Positions 42,505 to 51,298 of a stretch of 64,000 nt of DNA are shown here, piece after piece. The DNA comes from Neptunomonas concharum (GTDB lineage Bacteria > Pseudomonadota > Gammaproteobacteria > Pseudomonadales > Balneatricaceae), in contig NZ_CP043869.1 of NCBI RefSeq assembly GCF_008630635.1, positions 124,001 through 188,000 on the forward strand, written 5' to 3'. The notes under the pieces were generated by a model. It searched no databases. It saw only the letters and a program-made list of their open reading frames with translations, and was not told the origin of the DNA. Position 1 is the first letter of the stretch, and each line of letters starts with the position of its first letter. The translations under genes were made by a program, and so were the position numbers.

Positions 42505-43131
42505 ATGAAAGGGATGATCATTCAAAAGAGCAGCCCTTTGACGATGACGATCTCCCGCCCTCAAGCGGGAGGTGTCTGGTTGAGCGGCTTAATAGGGGCG
42601 TTAGTCCTGTTGCTTGAGTGGCTACCGAACAGTCTTGAAAATTTATGTTTTGACTATGAAGCGATCTTGGCGGGGGAGTACTGGCGGTTGCTTACCGGGC
42701 ACTTTGTACACAGCTCCTTCAGTCATCTGTTTTGGGATCTGCTTATCTTTATGCCGGTATCGGTTTTTCTTGAACGCGTGAGTCGACCGTTGTTTGTGGT
42801 TACTTTATTGGCATCAATGACGTTGATTAGCCTATTTTTACTGTCGTCCTATAGCCAGTTAGCGGCATATTCTGGCCTTTCTGGGGTTTTATACGCAGTG
42901 ATGCTGGTAGCCGCACTTTACTGGCGCACAAAGGAGGCAGGTTTATGGGGGTGGGTGCCACTAATCTTATTGTCAGGTAAAACATTACTAGAACTTGGGC
43001 AGCACGACCCTCTGATCGTATCAACAGAATGGGCACTTTATAGCCCAGCGCATCTGCTCGGTGGGCTTTCGGGAATGGCCGTATGGGTGTGTTGGAAATG
43101 GGTTCAGGGCACGCGTAACAAAGCTCTTTAA
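42505..43131 (+). CDS. rrtA: Rhombosortase (rhomboid-type intramembrane protease)
   Basis: A 208-residue rhomboid-family protein with about six membrane segments. The ATG at 42505 has a GAGG SD; earlier GTG/ATG codons inside the preceding gene are possible. The motifs LLTGHFVHSSFSHLFWDLL, YSGLSGVLYAV (catalytic Ser) and HLLGGLSG (catalytic His) fit the rhombosortase subfamily. It lies 4 nt after the VIT/vWA gene, whose GlyGly-CTERM tail is its expected substrate. It probably cuts the tail so that the mature protein can be lipidated or released. Confidence 0.88.
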   Translation: MKGMIIQKSSPLTMTISRPQAGGVWLSGLIGALVLLLEWLPNSLENLCFDYEAILAGEYWRLLTGHFVHSSFSHLFWDLLIFMPVSVFLERVSRPLFVVTLLASMTLISLFLLSSYSQLAAYSGLSGVLYAVMLVAALYWRTKEAGLWGWVPLILLSGKTLLELGQHDPLIVSTEWALYSPAHLLGGLSGMAVWVCWKWVQGTRNKAL

Positions 43132-43138
43132 GTCAGAG

Positions 43139-43642
43139 TTAGTAAGTATCTAACCACTCAGATTGGTAGTCCGGTAAATCATGGAACCCAAATTTTTCTT
43201 GTAAGGCGTGTAGCTCATTTTGAGACTTGGTCAGTTCTTCCAGCGTCAGTGTGTTGTTGTCCAGTTCAAACACATGACGAGAGGTGCGATAGCTATAATC
43301 TAAAATCGCCATGGCTTGAATATCTCCCTCCTCTGCAGAGGCTTTGATCTTGCGTTGCTTACGGTAAATCCGGTTGAGTTCTGCTTTAAGCTTGCGGACG
43401 TAGACGACCTCATAGAGAAAAGGATGGTGCTGTACTGTGCTGAGTATTTGGGCAAGCAGCAGCGCAGCGATAACAACGCCCGCAACATTGAGCCATAAGT
43501 TTTCACCTTCAGGGCCGCCCCAAAAGTGAATTAAAAGTGTGGAAATACCTAGGGAAACGGCAAGCATAAACCCGCAGATAGCAAAGAAGGTGATTTTAAT
43601 GTGTTTGTTGTAGCGTGCTTTATCAATCTGTTGGTGCTGCAT
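43139..43642 (-). CDS. DUF3087 family membrane protein
   Basis: A 167-residue protein with two membrane segments (about 17-38 and 48-70) followed by a cytoplasmic helical domain with charged helices (KLKAELNRIYRKQRKIK). It matches what I recall of DUF3087, common in marine Gammaproteobacteria. No function is known. It converges with the rhombosortase gene with a gap of only 7 nt. Confidence 0.78.
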   Translation of the reverse strand: MQHQQIDKARYNKHIKITFFAICGFMLAVSLGISTLLIHFWGGPEGENLWLNVAGVVIAALLLAQILSTVQHHPFLYEVVYVRKLKAELNRIYRKQRKIKASAEEGDIQAMAILDYSYRTSRHVFELDNNTLTLEELTKSQNELHALQEKFGFHDLPDYQSEWLDTY

Positions 43643-43712
43643 GGCTGAGGTGTACCCACGACGTGAAAGATCTATGTCTGCTGACGAGTATAAAGAAGCA
43701 AGGGGATGAGCG

Positions 43713-44714
43713 TCACTTTTCTTTTCCTCTTTTTGAGGTTTTTAATTGGGATCGATACTCCCTTGGCGATATACCTAGCGTGTTTTTGAATAAACGGCGT
43801 AAAGAGCTTGGACTACTGTAGCCGACTCTCTCAACGAGCTGTTCGATATTTAAATTTGTGGTTTCCAGTAACAGCTTGGTGTGTTCCAGTCTAAGTTTCT
43901 GTAAGTATTCTGATGGGCTCATCTTATGGGCTTTCTGGAAGCGCCTTGAAAGCGTGCGCTCGCTTACATGATGTAAGTCTGCAAGGGCTTTAAGGTCGAG
44001 AGGTTGAGTCATGTGACGTTGCATCCAGCTTTCAACCGCTAATATTAAACTGTCCTGATGGTCGTATTGCTCTTGCATAAAAAGGTAGGGGGAGGCATAA
44101 CTTTGGTTTGCATCAATCAGCATGGTTTTGGCGCAATCTAAAGCAAGTTGCCTGCCTACCTGACGCTCAACAATTTGAAGCATGACACCAATATTGGCGG
44201 CCATTGCACCTGTGCAAAAGTTATGGGGGTTTTCGGTAAGAAGCGTATCTGTTTTCAAAGTAACCATGGGGTAGCGTTGCTTAAATAAGCTGCCAAGCCA
44301 CCAAGCTGTGGTTGCTACCTCGCCCTCTAGTGCCCCGGTTTCGGCCAATAAAAACACGCCACTACAGTTTGCGGCAATCAACTTAGCTTGTTGATGCTGG
44401 TGTTGTAGCCATTGTTTTTCTGTTTTTAGTTTGCTGAGTTTGTGGAGAAGATCATCCCCGTCGATATGGTGTAGACCTGGGATAATAATCAAGTCCGCTT
44501 CAGGGGCAGCATCTAATGAGGTATCTGCCAATACAGTCATACCGTTGGATGCGGTTACCCTCTCGCCTTGTGCGCTAAGCAAGTGGCATTGATAGAGGGG
44601 GGTATCGTTACCGCGTTGCTGCCACAGAGTATTCACGACATTAAAGACATCAAAGGTGGTTGAAATACCAGAGGATTGAAATCCATCAAAAGCTAAGCCA
44701 AGTATGTGATACAT
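43713..44714 (-). CDS. GlxA-type AraC-family regulator
   Basis: A 333-residue regulator. The N-terminal DJ-1/PfpI (class I amidotransferase-like) domain (about 1-200) contains the Cys elbow AANCSGVF. The C-terminal AraC domain (about 225-325) has two helix-turn-helix units, with VSERTLSRRFQKAHKMSPSEYL as the first. GlxA-type proteins sense small metabolites, often carnitine- or glycine-betaine-related or aldehydes. It is divergent from the AhpD-like gene, with an 8-bp inverted repeat in the shared gap, so it probably controls that gene. Confidence 0.9.
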   Translation of the reverse strand: MYHILGLAFDGFQSSGISTTFDVFNVVNTLWQQRGNDTPLYQCHLLSAQGERVTASNGMTVLADTSLDAAPEADLIIIPGLHHIDGDDLLHKLSKLKTEKQWLQHQHQQAKLIAANCSGVFLLAETGALEGEVATTAWWLGSLFKQRYPMVTLKTDTLLTENPHNFCTGAMAANIGVMLQIVERQVGRQLALDCAKTMLIDANQSYASPYLFMQEQYDHQDSLILAVESWMQRHMTQPLDLKALADLHHVSERTLSRRFQKAHKMSPSEYLQKLRLEHTKLLLETTNLNIEQLVERVGYSSPSSLRRLFKNTLGISPREYRSQLKTSKRGKEK

Positions 44715-44730
44715 CTGTCCGGTTCTGCTC

Positions 44731-44802
44731 GATTTATGGCATGGTTATGACTAATTATGTCGGGTTTGCCCTGATAGCATGACAGTCAATGCATCATAAA
44801 TC
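44731..44802. promoter_or_regulatory. Inverted repeat in the glxA-type / ahpD-like gap
   Basis: GATTTATG (44731-44738) and CATAAATC (44795-44802) are exact inverted copies 56 nt apart, one beside each gene start. They could bind the AraC-type regulator and form a loop. Confidence 0.35.
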
Positions 44803-44822
44803 AAAACAGCGAGGTATTGAAA

Positions 44823-45404
44823 ATGAGTCATTCTGAAGTTTGTCGCTATCCTGTGCCGGCATTAGACACAGTGCCAGAGGATATACGCGAGCGAATTCTA
44901 ACAGTGCAAGAGAAAGCGGGATTTATCCCTAATGTCTTTCTAACCTTGACTCACCGTCCAGCTGAGTTTCGTGCTTTTTTTGCATATCACGACGCGATTA
45001 TGGAGCGTGAAGGGTGTACGTTAACCCCCGCTGAGAAAGAGATGATTATTGTCGCGACCAGCTCGGCAAATGGTTGCCAGTATTGCGTTGTAGCCCACGG
45101 CGCATTGTTACGAGTATTTGCCAAAGAGCCTTTATTAGCTGATCAAATAGCTATTAACTACCTGCATGCACCGTTGAGTGAAAAGCAACGGGCAATGTTA
45201 GATTTTGCCATTAAGTTATCTCGCACGCCTGAACAGATCTGTGATCGTGACTATCAGTTGTTGTATCAGGTCGGGTATAACGATGAAGACATTTGGGATA
45301 TAGCCGGTATTACGGCATTTTTTGGACTTTCCAACCGGATGGCGATTGTGACATCTATGCAGGCCAATGCAGAGTTCTACACGATGGCACGTTTACCGCG
45401 GTGA
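44823..45404 (+). CDS. AhpD-like peroxidase-related protein
   Basis: A 193-residue protein of the carboxymuconolactone-decarboxylase/AhpD superfamily. The ATG at 44823 has GAGG 8 nt upstream. The redox motif is CQYC followed by VVAHG, with the family's upstream Glu in EKEMIIVATS. The length fits the 'peroxidase-related enzyme' subgroup. It probably reduces peroxides or nitro/aldehyde stress products with a partner thiol. The divergent GlxA-type regulator is the likely controller. A terminator follows. Confidence 0.88.
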   Translation: MSHSEVCRYPVPALDTVPEDIRERILTVQEKAGFIPNVFLTLTHRPAEFRAFFAYHDAIMEREGCTLTPAEKEMIIVATSSANGCQYCVVAHGALLRVFAKEPLLADQIAINYLHAPLSEKQRAMLDFAIKLSRTPEQICDRDYQLLYQVGYNDEDIWDIAGITAFFGLSNRMAIVTSMQANAEFYTMARLPR

Positions 45405-45408
45405 ATTT

Positions 45409-45449
45409 AAGCAGCTTGGTGAGAAAGGGCTTTTCTTATCAAGCTGCTT
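45409..45449. terminator. Bidirectional terminator
   Basis: AAGCAGCTTG (45409-45418) pairs over 10 bp with CAAGCTGCTT (45440-45449), between the AhpD-like gene and the end of the ectoine operon. A T-containing stretch follows on the plus strand. Confidence 0.7.
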
Positions 45450-45468
45450 TGTTTGTGGCTCTGTACAC

Positions 45469-46902
45469 TTATACGGCAATTTTGCGAATCACATCGCCGT
45501 GATTTTCCGCTTCTATTAAAGAAAAGTGCAAGGCGCGAATTGCATCTTCATAGTCGTTCTCTGCCACAATGCATTGCATCTCAACCTGACGTACCGATTG
45601 GTGCAGCGCAAGCACATTGATACCCGCATCGGAGAGTGCAGAGACAGTTCTTGCCAGCATACCTTTGATTTTTATATCAGAACCAACCGCTGAAACAATC
45701 GCTACATTGTGCATTTTAACTTCTGCGAGTGGGTATTTTTCTTCAATTAAACGCATGATGCGATTAATTTTTTTGCGGTTGCCCGCGACGTAAAAGGTAA
45801 TACTGTTAGCGTCCGCTTCTTTGTTAACGAGCTGGAGTTTCAGCTCTTTTATGGTCTGGCTAATATGGATGTCATGCTCCGGGCTGCCGAGCATATCTTG
45901 GTCGAAGACTTCGATGCCCACTACATCTTTACGGCCCGCAATAATCTCTACACAGGGGCGAGGGTTGCAGTAGTTGTTGTCGATAATTGTCCCTAGGTGA
46001 TCCGGTTCAAATGTGTTTTTGATACGGATATGGATCCCCCCTTTACGAATCTCTCTAGCCGCGCGAGGGTGTATCGCTTCCATACCTAAGTTTGATAACT
46101 GGTCTGCCACATCAAAATTGGTCATGCCTATTGTGACAACGTTTTCTTCGCCAACCAGTCTTGGGTCGGCGCTGCTCAAATGGAACTCTTTATGAATCAC
46201 TGCTTCGCGAGCACCCGTTAAGGCTGCGATTTTAGCAAACGTCATTTCACTGTAGCCGCGATCAAAAGTACGCATCAGCTGTTCGGAGCATTGGGTGTAG
46301 CCCGTTACAATCAATAGCTCTTTACTGGGGTCGAGCCCTTTAAATGTCTCCGTTATCATCTGATCAATCGCTAAGGGGCGCTCTTGCTTCCACCCCGTTA
46401 AGTCGACAAATCGTGCGGGAATTTGATTGTTTTTTAAGAGTTTGGTCGAGTTGTAGGCACTGTGAGCTTCACCGATGGAAGCCAGCATTTCCCTAACGGT
46501 AGATAAGTGTTCCTCCAGCTGGAAGTGCCCATAGGAGCATAGGCTGTGCAAACTTTGCATACACTGTTCAGCATCACGAATGCGGCGGCTAATAAAGCGA
46601 TTCGCATCTTCCAGATCTGCTCCTACGAACATCTGCTTGTTAATAGCCAGCAGCTTTTCTTCTACTAGATTAAGGCGGTCTATCCAGGCATCTTCTTGCT
46701 CGGCTTCTGCAAAGCAGCTATACACGCCGGCGTTTCCCGTTTTTTTATGTTCGAGTAGCAGGTCGGTGATACCTGCATAAGCAGAAACGACGAAAATACG
46801 GTTAAACAGATCGTTATTTTTTTTTCTTAACCAGATGTTATTAAGTACTTCGGTAAAGCGGCTCATGGATGTGCCGCCAATCTTTTCAACAGTATGGGTC
46901 AT
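45469..46902 (-). CDS. ask: Aspartate kinase of the ectoine operon
   Basis: A 477-residue aspartate kinase with the N-terminal KIGGTSM phosphate-binding motif and two C-terminal ACT domains (about 330-470). It phosphorylates aspartate, giving the precursor of aspartate semialdehyde and diaminobutyrate. It is the last gene of ectABCD-ask, 38 nt after ectD. Ectoine-linked copies of this enzyme (Ask_Ect) are known to be less feedback-inhibited, which supplies flux under salt stress. A separate housekeeping aspartate kinase is expected elsewhere. Confidence 0.93.
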   Translation of the reverse strand: MTHTVEKIGGTSMSRFTEVLNNIWLRKKNNDLFNRIFVVSAYAGITDLLLEHKKTGNAGVYSCFAEAEQEDAWIDRLNLVEEKLLAINKQMFVGADLEDANRFISRRIRDAEQCMQSLHSLCSYGHFQLEEHLSTVREMLASIGEAHSAYNSTKLLKNNQIPARFVDLTGWKQERPLAIDQMITETFKGLDPSKELLIVTGYTQCSEQLMRTFDRGYSEMTFAKIAALTGAREAVIHKEFHLSSADPRLVGEENVVTIGMTNFDVADQLSNLGMEAIHPRAAREIRKGGIHIRIKNTFEPDHLGTIIDNNYCNPRPCVEIIAGRKDVVGIEVFDQDMLGSPEHDIHISQTIKELKLQLVNKEADANSITFYVAGNRKKINRIMRLIEEKYPLAEVKMHNVAIVSAVGSDIKIKGMLARTVSALSDAGINVLALHQSVRQVEMQCIVAENDYEDAIRALHFSLIEAENHGDVIRKIAV

Positions 46903-46940
46903 AGTAGGTTCGAGAGGAGGTTACCCACCTCTCGTTTCGT

Positions 46941-47861
46941 TTAAAGGGTTTTTATGGTCTCGCGCGAGCAGATATATTCTGGCCGTGGAGGTTGTAGAGA
47001 AAAAGGCTCATAAACCATGTTGTCAATATGGTTGTAGACAAAGAATAGGTTGCTGCGAGGGTCCGGCGTAATGTTACTGTTGGAACCATGCATGATGTTG
47101 CAATCAAAAAACAGCACAGAGCCTGCGGCGGCTTCCGCGCAATCAATACCATATTTATCGCTTAGGTATTGCAGGCTTTCGTTGCTGGGAATGCCATATT
47201 CTTGCTTTTGCAATGATGTCTCGTAGTGGTTCTCAGGCGTTTCGCCAACGCAACTGATGAACTCTTTATGAGAGCCTGGCATCAACATTAAAGCGCCATT
47301 TTTCGCATTATTATCGGTCAAAAGAATGGAGCAGCTGATTGCTCGCATACGAGGCATGCCATCTTCTACATGCCAGGTTTCAAAATCCGAGTGCCAATAA
47401 AACTCCTTGCCTTTAAAGCCTGGCTTGAAGTTAAGACGTGACTGATGAATATAAACATCACCGCCAAGAATGCGCCGTGCAATATCAGCAATGCGTGGGT
47501 CGCGGGCAACGTTTGAAAACAGCGGATGATTCTGGTGAATTTGGAAAACAGAGCGTAGCTCTGAATTGCCCCTTTCGGTAATGGCAACAGGGCTGTTTTT
47601 GAGAGACTCATCTTGCTGTATAGCAGTGATGGCTTGGTGAAACTCATTGACCTCCGACGAATTAAACAGTCCGGGAAGCAAAAGGTAGCCATTCTTCTCA
47701 AAATCGTTAAGTTGCTGGGTGGACAACGTACAGGAAGATAGTATGGGTGTTTCCGCTTCAGGATAAATAACCGGATCAAGGCGCGGTTGCACCTTGGCTC
47801 TGGTCTCTATGCGTGAGGGGTAATCGTCTTGCATAGTATGCATCATATTCTTTAGTGCCAT
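46941..47861 (-). CDS. ectD: Ectoine hydroxylase
   Basis: A 306-residue Fe(II)/2-oxoglutarate dioxygenase that converts ectoine to 5-hydroxyectoine. The iron ligands are visible as HxD in WHSDFETWH and a distal His in IMHGSNSN. The ectoine/ectD signature segment with FKPGFKGKEFYWHSD is present. Its start abuts the ectC stop at 47861 with a one-base overlap. The order ectC-ectD-ask shows that the cell makes both ectoine and hydroxyectoine, with heat and desiccation protection. Confidence 0.96.
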   Translation of the reverse strand: MALKNMMHTMQDDYPSRIETRAKVQPRLDPVIYPEAETPILSSCTLSTQQLNDFEKNGYLLLPGLFNSSEVNEFHQAITAIQQDESLKNSPVAITERGNSELRSVFQIHQNHPLFSNVARDPRIADIARRILGGDVYIHQSRLNFKPGFKGKEFYWHSDFETWHVEDGMPRMRAISCSILLTDNNAKNGALMLMPGSHKEFISCVGETPENHYETSLQKQEYGIPSNESLQYLSDKYGIDCAEAAAGSVLFFDCNIMHGSNSNITPDPRSNLFFVYNHIDNMVYEPFSLQPPRPEYICSRETIKTL

Positions 47862-48268
47862 TAGGCACTTTGCTCTTCTACTTGTTCTAAAGGGTACACA
47901 CCGTTCTCATCATGAACTTCCAGACCACTCAACGCCGGATTAAAAACGCACGCCAGTTTGAGCTCTGAATGTGCTCTGAGCAGGTGCTCGTCATTCTTGT
48001 CTAAAATGTAGATGGTGCCGGGCTTGATGGGATGGATAACGCCATCATCCAGCGTCTCCACCTCGCCTTCTCCGCTGATGCAGTACACTGACTCCAAATG
48101 GTTCTGATACCAAATATGGGTTTCCGTGTTGGCATAAATAGTGGTGATATGAAATGAAAACCCCATATTGTCATTTTTAAGTAGTAATCGTGTGCTTTCC
48201 CAGTGGTTATCAGGGGATACAACGCGACGGCTGCTTTGCTCTGCTTCTTGTAATGTTCTGACAATCAT
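47861..48268 (-). CDS. ectC: Ectoine synthase
   Basis: A 135-residue cupin that cyclises N-acetyl-diaminobutyrate to ectoine, at the usual length. Conserved segments [25 protein letters not shown] and [14 protein letters not shown] fit EctC. It lies 14 nt after ectB and overlaps ectD by one base. Confidence 0.96.
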   Translation of the reverse strand: MIVRTLQEAEQSSRRVVSPDNHWESTRLLLKNDNMGFSFHITTIYANTETHIWYQNHLESVYCISGEGEVETLDDGVIHPIKPGTIYILDKNDEHLLRAHSELKLACVFNPALSGLEVHDENGVYPLEQVEEQSA

Positions 48269-48282
48269 GTTGCTCTCCTTAA

Positions 48283-49593
48283 TCAGCTAGCTTCGTGGTA
48301 TACGTCATCAAAGTAACAGGTGTCTTCGGGTATCTCAGTTTCATTAGCGCATACGGACTTAATGGCTTCTTCGACAATATCAATACCGCGCTTAAGATTG
48401 TCATCGCTGATAATAAGTGGGCAAAGGAATTTGATGACTTGGTCATCGGCTCCGCTGGTCTCAATAATGACACCTTGCTGGAAAGCCTTACGCGTGATTT
48501 TGCTGGCCAGCTCACCATCGACACAGTTGATCCCTTGGAACATACCGCGTCCTCTGGTTGTAAAGTTACCGTCACCATATTTTTCGACAATGTGGGTTAG
48601 ACGCTGGGAAATATATTCGCCTTTTCGTTTGATTTCGTTGGAGAAATGGTCATCCGACCAATAATAATCAATAGCGGCTTTAGCGGTGACAAAAGCGAAA
48701 TTGTTGCCACGGAAGGTACCGTTGTGCTCACCGGGTTTCCACTGATCCAGTTCAGGCTTGAAGAGCACGACGGCAAAAGGCAAGCCATAACCACCAAGTG
48801 ACTTGGACAGTGTAACGATATCAGGCGTGATACCCGCTTCTTCAAAGCTGAAGTAGCTACCTGTGCGGCCACAACCGGCTTGGATATCATCGACGATCAG
48901 TAAAATTTTATGAGCACGGCAGATTTTTTCTAGATTCCTGAGCCACTCAAAACTAGCGGCGTTAATACCACCTTCACCTTGTACGGTTTCAACAATGACG
49001 GCGGCAGGCAAATCGATACCGCTACTGGAATCAGCCAGTACTTTTTCGAGATAGGCTGTTGTGTCTATATCTTCACCTAAGTAACCATCGTAGGGAACGC
49101 GGCTCACACCGCTCAGACTCACCCCTGCAGCACCTCGATGATGGGAGTTACCGGTAGCAGCCAATGCGCCTAAACTTACGCCATGAAAGCCATTAGTAAA
49201 GGCAATAATGTTTTCGCGGCCAGTCACATTTCGCGCCAGTTTTAATGCTGCTTCAACAGCGTTTGTGCCGGTAGGGCCTGTAAATTGAACGACATAGTCT
49301 AGACTACGAGGCTTCAGGATTTTTTCATTGAAGGCTTCTAAGAACTCTCCCTTAGCTTTTGTATGCAGGTCTAAGCCATGAGTGATTCCATCTGCCTGGA
49401 TATATTCGAGAAGTTTTTCTTTGAAAAGATCGTTGTTATGGCCGTAATTGAGGGTTCCGGCACCCGCCAGAAAGTCCAAATACTCTGTACCCTCTTCACA
49501 ATAAAGGTACTCACCTTTAGCGCGATTAAAAATGCGAGGGAATGAGCGCGCATAGGATTGAACTTCTGATTCGATTTCATCAAATATTTTCAT
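48283..49593 (-). CDS. ectB: Diaminobutyrate--2-oxoglutarate transaminase
   Basis: A 436-residue class III PLP aminotransferase that makes L-2,4-diaminobutyrate from aspartate semialdehyde. The PLP Lys lies in [13 protein letters not shown], with the cofactor motif [11 protein letters not shown]. Length and N-terminus ([19 protein letters not shown]) match EctB. It lies 44 nt after ectA. Confidence 0.96.
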   Translation of the reverse strand: MKIFDEIESEVQSYARSFPRIFNRAKGEYLYCEEGTEYLDFLAGAGTLNYGHNNDLFKEKLLEYIQADGITHGLDLHTKAKGEFLEAFNEKILKPRSLDYVVQFTGPTGTNAVEAALKLARNVTGRENIIAFTNGFHGVSLGALAATGNSHHRGAAGVSLSGVSRVPYDGYLGEDIDTTAYLEKVLADSSSGIDLPAAVIVETVQGEGGINAASFEWLRNLEKICRAHKILLIVDDIQAGCGRTGSYFSFEEAGITPDIVTLSKSLGGYGLPFAVVLFKPELDQWKPGEHNGTFRGNNFAFVTAKAAIDYYWSDDHFSNEIKRKGEYISQRLTHIVEKYGDGNFTTRGRGMFQGINCVDGELASKITRKAFQQGVIIETSGADDQVIKFLCPLIISDDNLKRGIDIVEEAIKSVCANETEIPEDTCYFDDVYHEAS

Positions 49594-49637
49594 TACTTTG
49601 TGTTCCTAAATAATTTACTAAAGAGTGGGATGTTCCG

Positions 49638-50138
49638 TTACGCCGATTGCTGATCAAGGCGTATAGCGGGCCCAGCAAGATAGAGCACTTCGTCTTCATG
49701 GTCGTTATTAAAGTGGATACCCTGTTTGAACAGTGTCTTAGTTTCAACCGATGTGAAGTGTTCTTTGAAAAAGCGTGTAAACAGCTTTCTTGAAGCCTGA
49801 TTACTTGGTGAGATAGTGGTTTCCATATGGGTAAGACGAGCGTCACGGCGGAACAGCTCGGTTAGCATGGTGTTGGCAATGCCTTGTCCACGGAACTCGC
49901 TGCTCAGCGCGACCTGCCAGATGAATAACGTATCAGGGCGGGATTGAGGAATATACCCTGATATGAATCCCGCAATAGTGCCATCTTCTGTCTGGGCAAT
50001 AATTGAAGTGTCGGAGAAGTCACGACACTGAAGCAGGTTACAGTAGAGAGAGTTTTGATCGAGAGGGGGACAGCGTTGAATAAGTTGATACACGGCTTGT
50101 CCATCAGCCGGAGTAGGTTTCCTATATGTTATATACAT
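49638..50138 (-). CDS. ectA: Diaminobutyrate acetyltransferase
   Basis: A 166-residue GNAT acetyltransferase that forms N-gamma-acetyl-diaminobutyrate. The acetyl-CoA loop is FRGQGIANTML, and RCPPLDQNSLY matches EctA. It is the first gene of the operon. No good SD precedes the ATG. The first codons coincide with a small dyad (TATGT-TATAT-ACATA on the plus strand), and the promoter -10 TATAAT lies about 45 nt upstream. Confidence 0.95.
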   Translation of the reverse strand: MYITYRKPTPADGQAVYQLIQRCPPLDQNSLYCNLLQCRDFSDTSIIAQTEDGTIAGFISGYIPQSRPDTLFIWQVALSSEFRGQGIANTMLTELFRRDARLTHMETTISPSNQASRKLFTRFFKEHFTSVETKTLFKQGIHFNNDHEDEVLYLAGPAIRLDQQSA

Positions 50139-50173
50139 AGTATTTGTAAATTTTAGCCTATCTAATGTTTAGT

Positions 50174-50214
50174 AATGCTACATATTATAAAGCATTTACT
50201 AGGGCGTTTATCAA
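50174..50214 (-). promoter_or_regulatory. ectA promoter with candidate EctR operator
   Basis: On the minus strand a perfect -10 TATAAT (plus strand 50184-50189) lies between inverted arms AATGCT and AGCATT (plus strand 50174-50179 and 50191-50196). A TTGATA-like -35 (50209-50214) stands 19 nt further up. Binding of the divergent MarR-type EctR here would block transcription. A known EctR site could not be compared base by base. Confidence 0.5.
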
Positions 50215-50345
50215 CCTATTATCTGTTTTATAGTGTTTTTTGGTGTGATTTAAGTTTGCTTTACAAAGTAAAAAAGATGTAACAATGGTTTGATAGGCGC
50301 TTTGATAGTAGAATTTATACCAGTTTATTCTGAGATGGTTGGTAT

Positions 50346-50834
50346 ATGGAAAAGAGTGATGAGGCTTTAATTCTTCTACGTCAAATTATCCGGGCAACTG
50401 ATATGCAGGAGAAGGAGATCAGTCGCAGTACTGGCTTAACGCTACCGCAATTAATGGTGATGCAAACGTTAAGAAATAATTCACCTATCACTTCAGGGGA
50501 GCTAGCTAAAGAGATTTCCCTCACTCAGGCGACCGTTACCAGCATACTAGATCGTCTCGAAAAGAAGGGATTGGTAGCTCGTGAGCGGGGGGTGGATGAC
50601 AAGCGCAAAGTATGGCTTCATCTGACCAATGACGGCTGGGAGCTGATGAAAGGTGCACCAACAACACAGCAGTCGTTATTTACGCGTCGTTTTGATGATA
50701 TGCAAAACTGGGAGCAGTCAATGGTGGTTTCTGCGTTGGAGCGGGTTGCTTTTATGTTGGATGCACAGCACCTAGATGCCGCGCCGGTATTGGATATCGG
50801 GCAATTAGACCGTACTGAAACTACAGCAGGCTAG
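50346..50834 (+). CDS. ectR: MarR-family ectoine regulator
   Basis: A 162-residue MarR-type regulator with a winged helix-turn-helix (about 50-115, SGELAKEISLTQATVTSILDRLEKKGLVARERG). It is divergent from ectA across a 207-nt gap, the typical position of EctR, which represses ect genes and itself in halophiles and methylotrophs. Length and position fit; the effector is unknown. Confidence 0.9.
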   Translation: MEKSDEALILLRQIIRATDMQEKEISRSTGLTLPQLMVMQTLRNNSPITSGELAKEISLTQATVTSILDRLEKKGLVARERGVDDKRKVWLHLTNDGWELMKGAPTTQQSLFTRRFDDMQNWEQSMVVSALERVAFMLDAQHLDAAPVLDIGQLDRTETTAG

Positions 50835-50841
50835 AAACTAA

Positions 50842-50866
50842 AAAGCCCCGCTATTAGCGAGGCTTT
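50842..50866. terminator. Bidirectional terminator
   Basis: AAAGCCCCGCT (50842-50852) pairs with AGCGAGGCTTT (50856-50866), one mismatch, 3-nt loop, flanked by A- and T-runs. It serves ectR on the plus strand and tRNA-Phe on the minus strand. Confidence 0.75.
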
Positions 50867-50870
50867 AAAG

Positions 50871-50946
50871 TGGTGCCCGGAGGCGGAATCGAACCACCGA
50901 CACGAGGATTTTCAATCCTCTGCTCTACCGACTGAGCTATCCGGGC
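50871..50946 (-). tRNA. tRNA-Phe (anticodon GAA)
   Basis: A 76-nt cloverleaf on the minus strand, starting GCCCGGATAGCTCAG and ending GGGCACCA with CCA encoded. The anticodon stem-loop is GAGGATTGAAAATCCTC with anticodon GAA. The T-arm GGTTCGATTCC and D-arm are normal. It stands alone rather than in a tRNA cluster. Confidence 0.97.
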
Positions 50947-51005
50947 AACTCAAGAGGCGCGTATTAAACCCTGACTTTGTTGCTCTGTCAAGGGGTTTGC
51001 CTCAA

Positions 51006-51278
51006 CTATTTTGTAGGTGGGACGTAGCCTTCTACTTTTGTGTAATCGCCACCGTCTAAAAACTTTTCCATCTCTTCCTGAAGAATTTTTCGTGTAGATG
51101 GATCCATCAGGCTCATATGCTTTTCATTGATGATCATGGTTTGATGGTTAGTCCACTCTTCCCACGCTTTTTTGGAAACGGTTTCATAGATCTCTTGCCC
51201 TTTTGGGCCTGGATAAGGTGGTTTTTCCAAGCCTTCCAGCTCTTCTTTATATTTGCGGCACATGACTGTACGGCTCAT
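51006..51278 (-). CDS. yggX: Fe(II)-trafficking/oxidative protection protein
   Basis: A 90-residue YggX protein with conserved [33 protein letters not shown] and a single N-terminal Cys. YggX protects Fe-S clusters from superoxide. It is the third gene of asmA-like-mutY-yggX (20 nt after mutY), the same pairing with mutY as in E. coli and Pseudomonas; MutY itself carries a 4Fe-4S cluster. Confidence 0.95.
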   Translation of the reverse strand: MSRTVMCRKYKEELEGLEKPPYPGPKGQEIYETVSKKAWEEWTNHQTMIINEKHMSLMDPSTRKILQEEMEKFLDGGDYTKVEGYVPPTK

Positions 51279-51298
51279 GAGTATCTCCGGTCAGTTAT

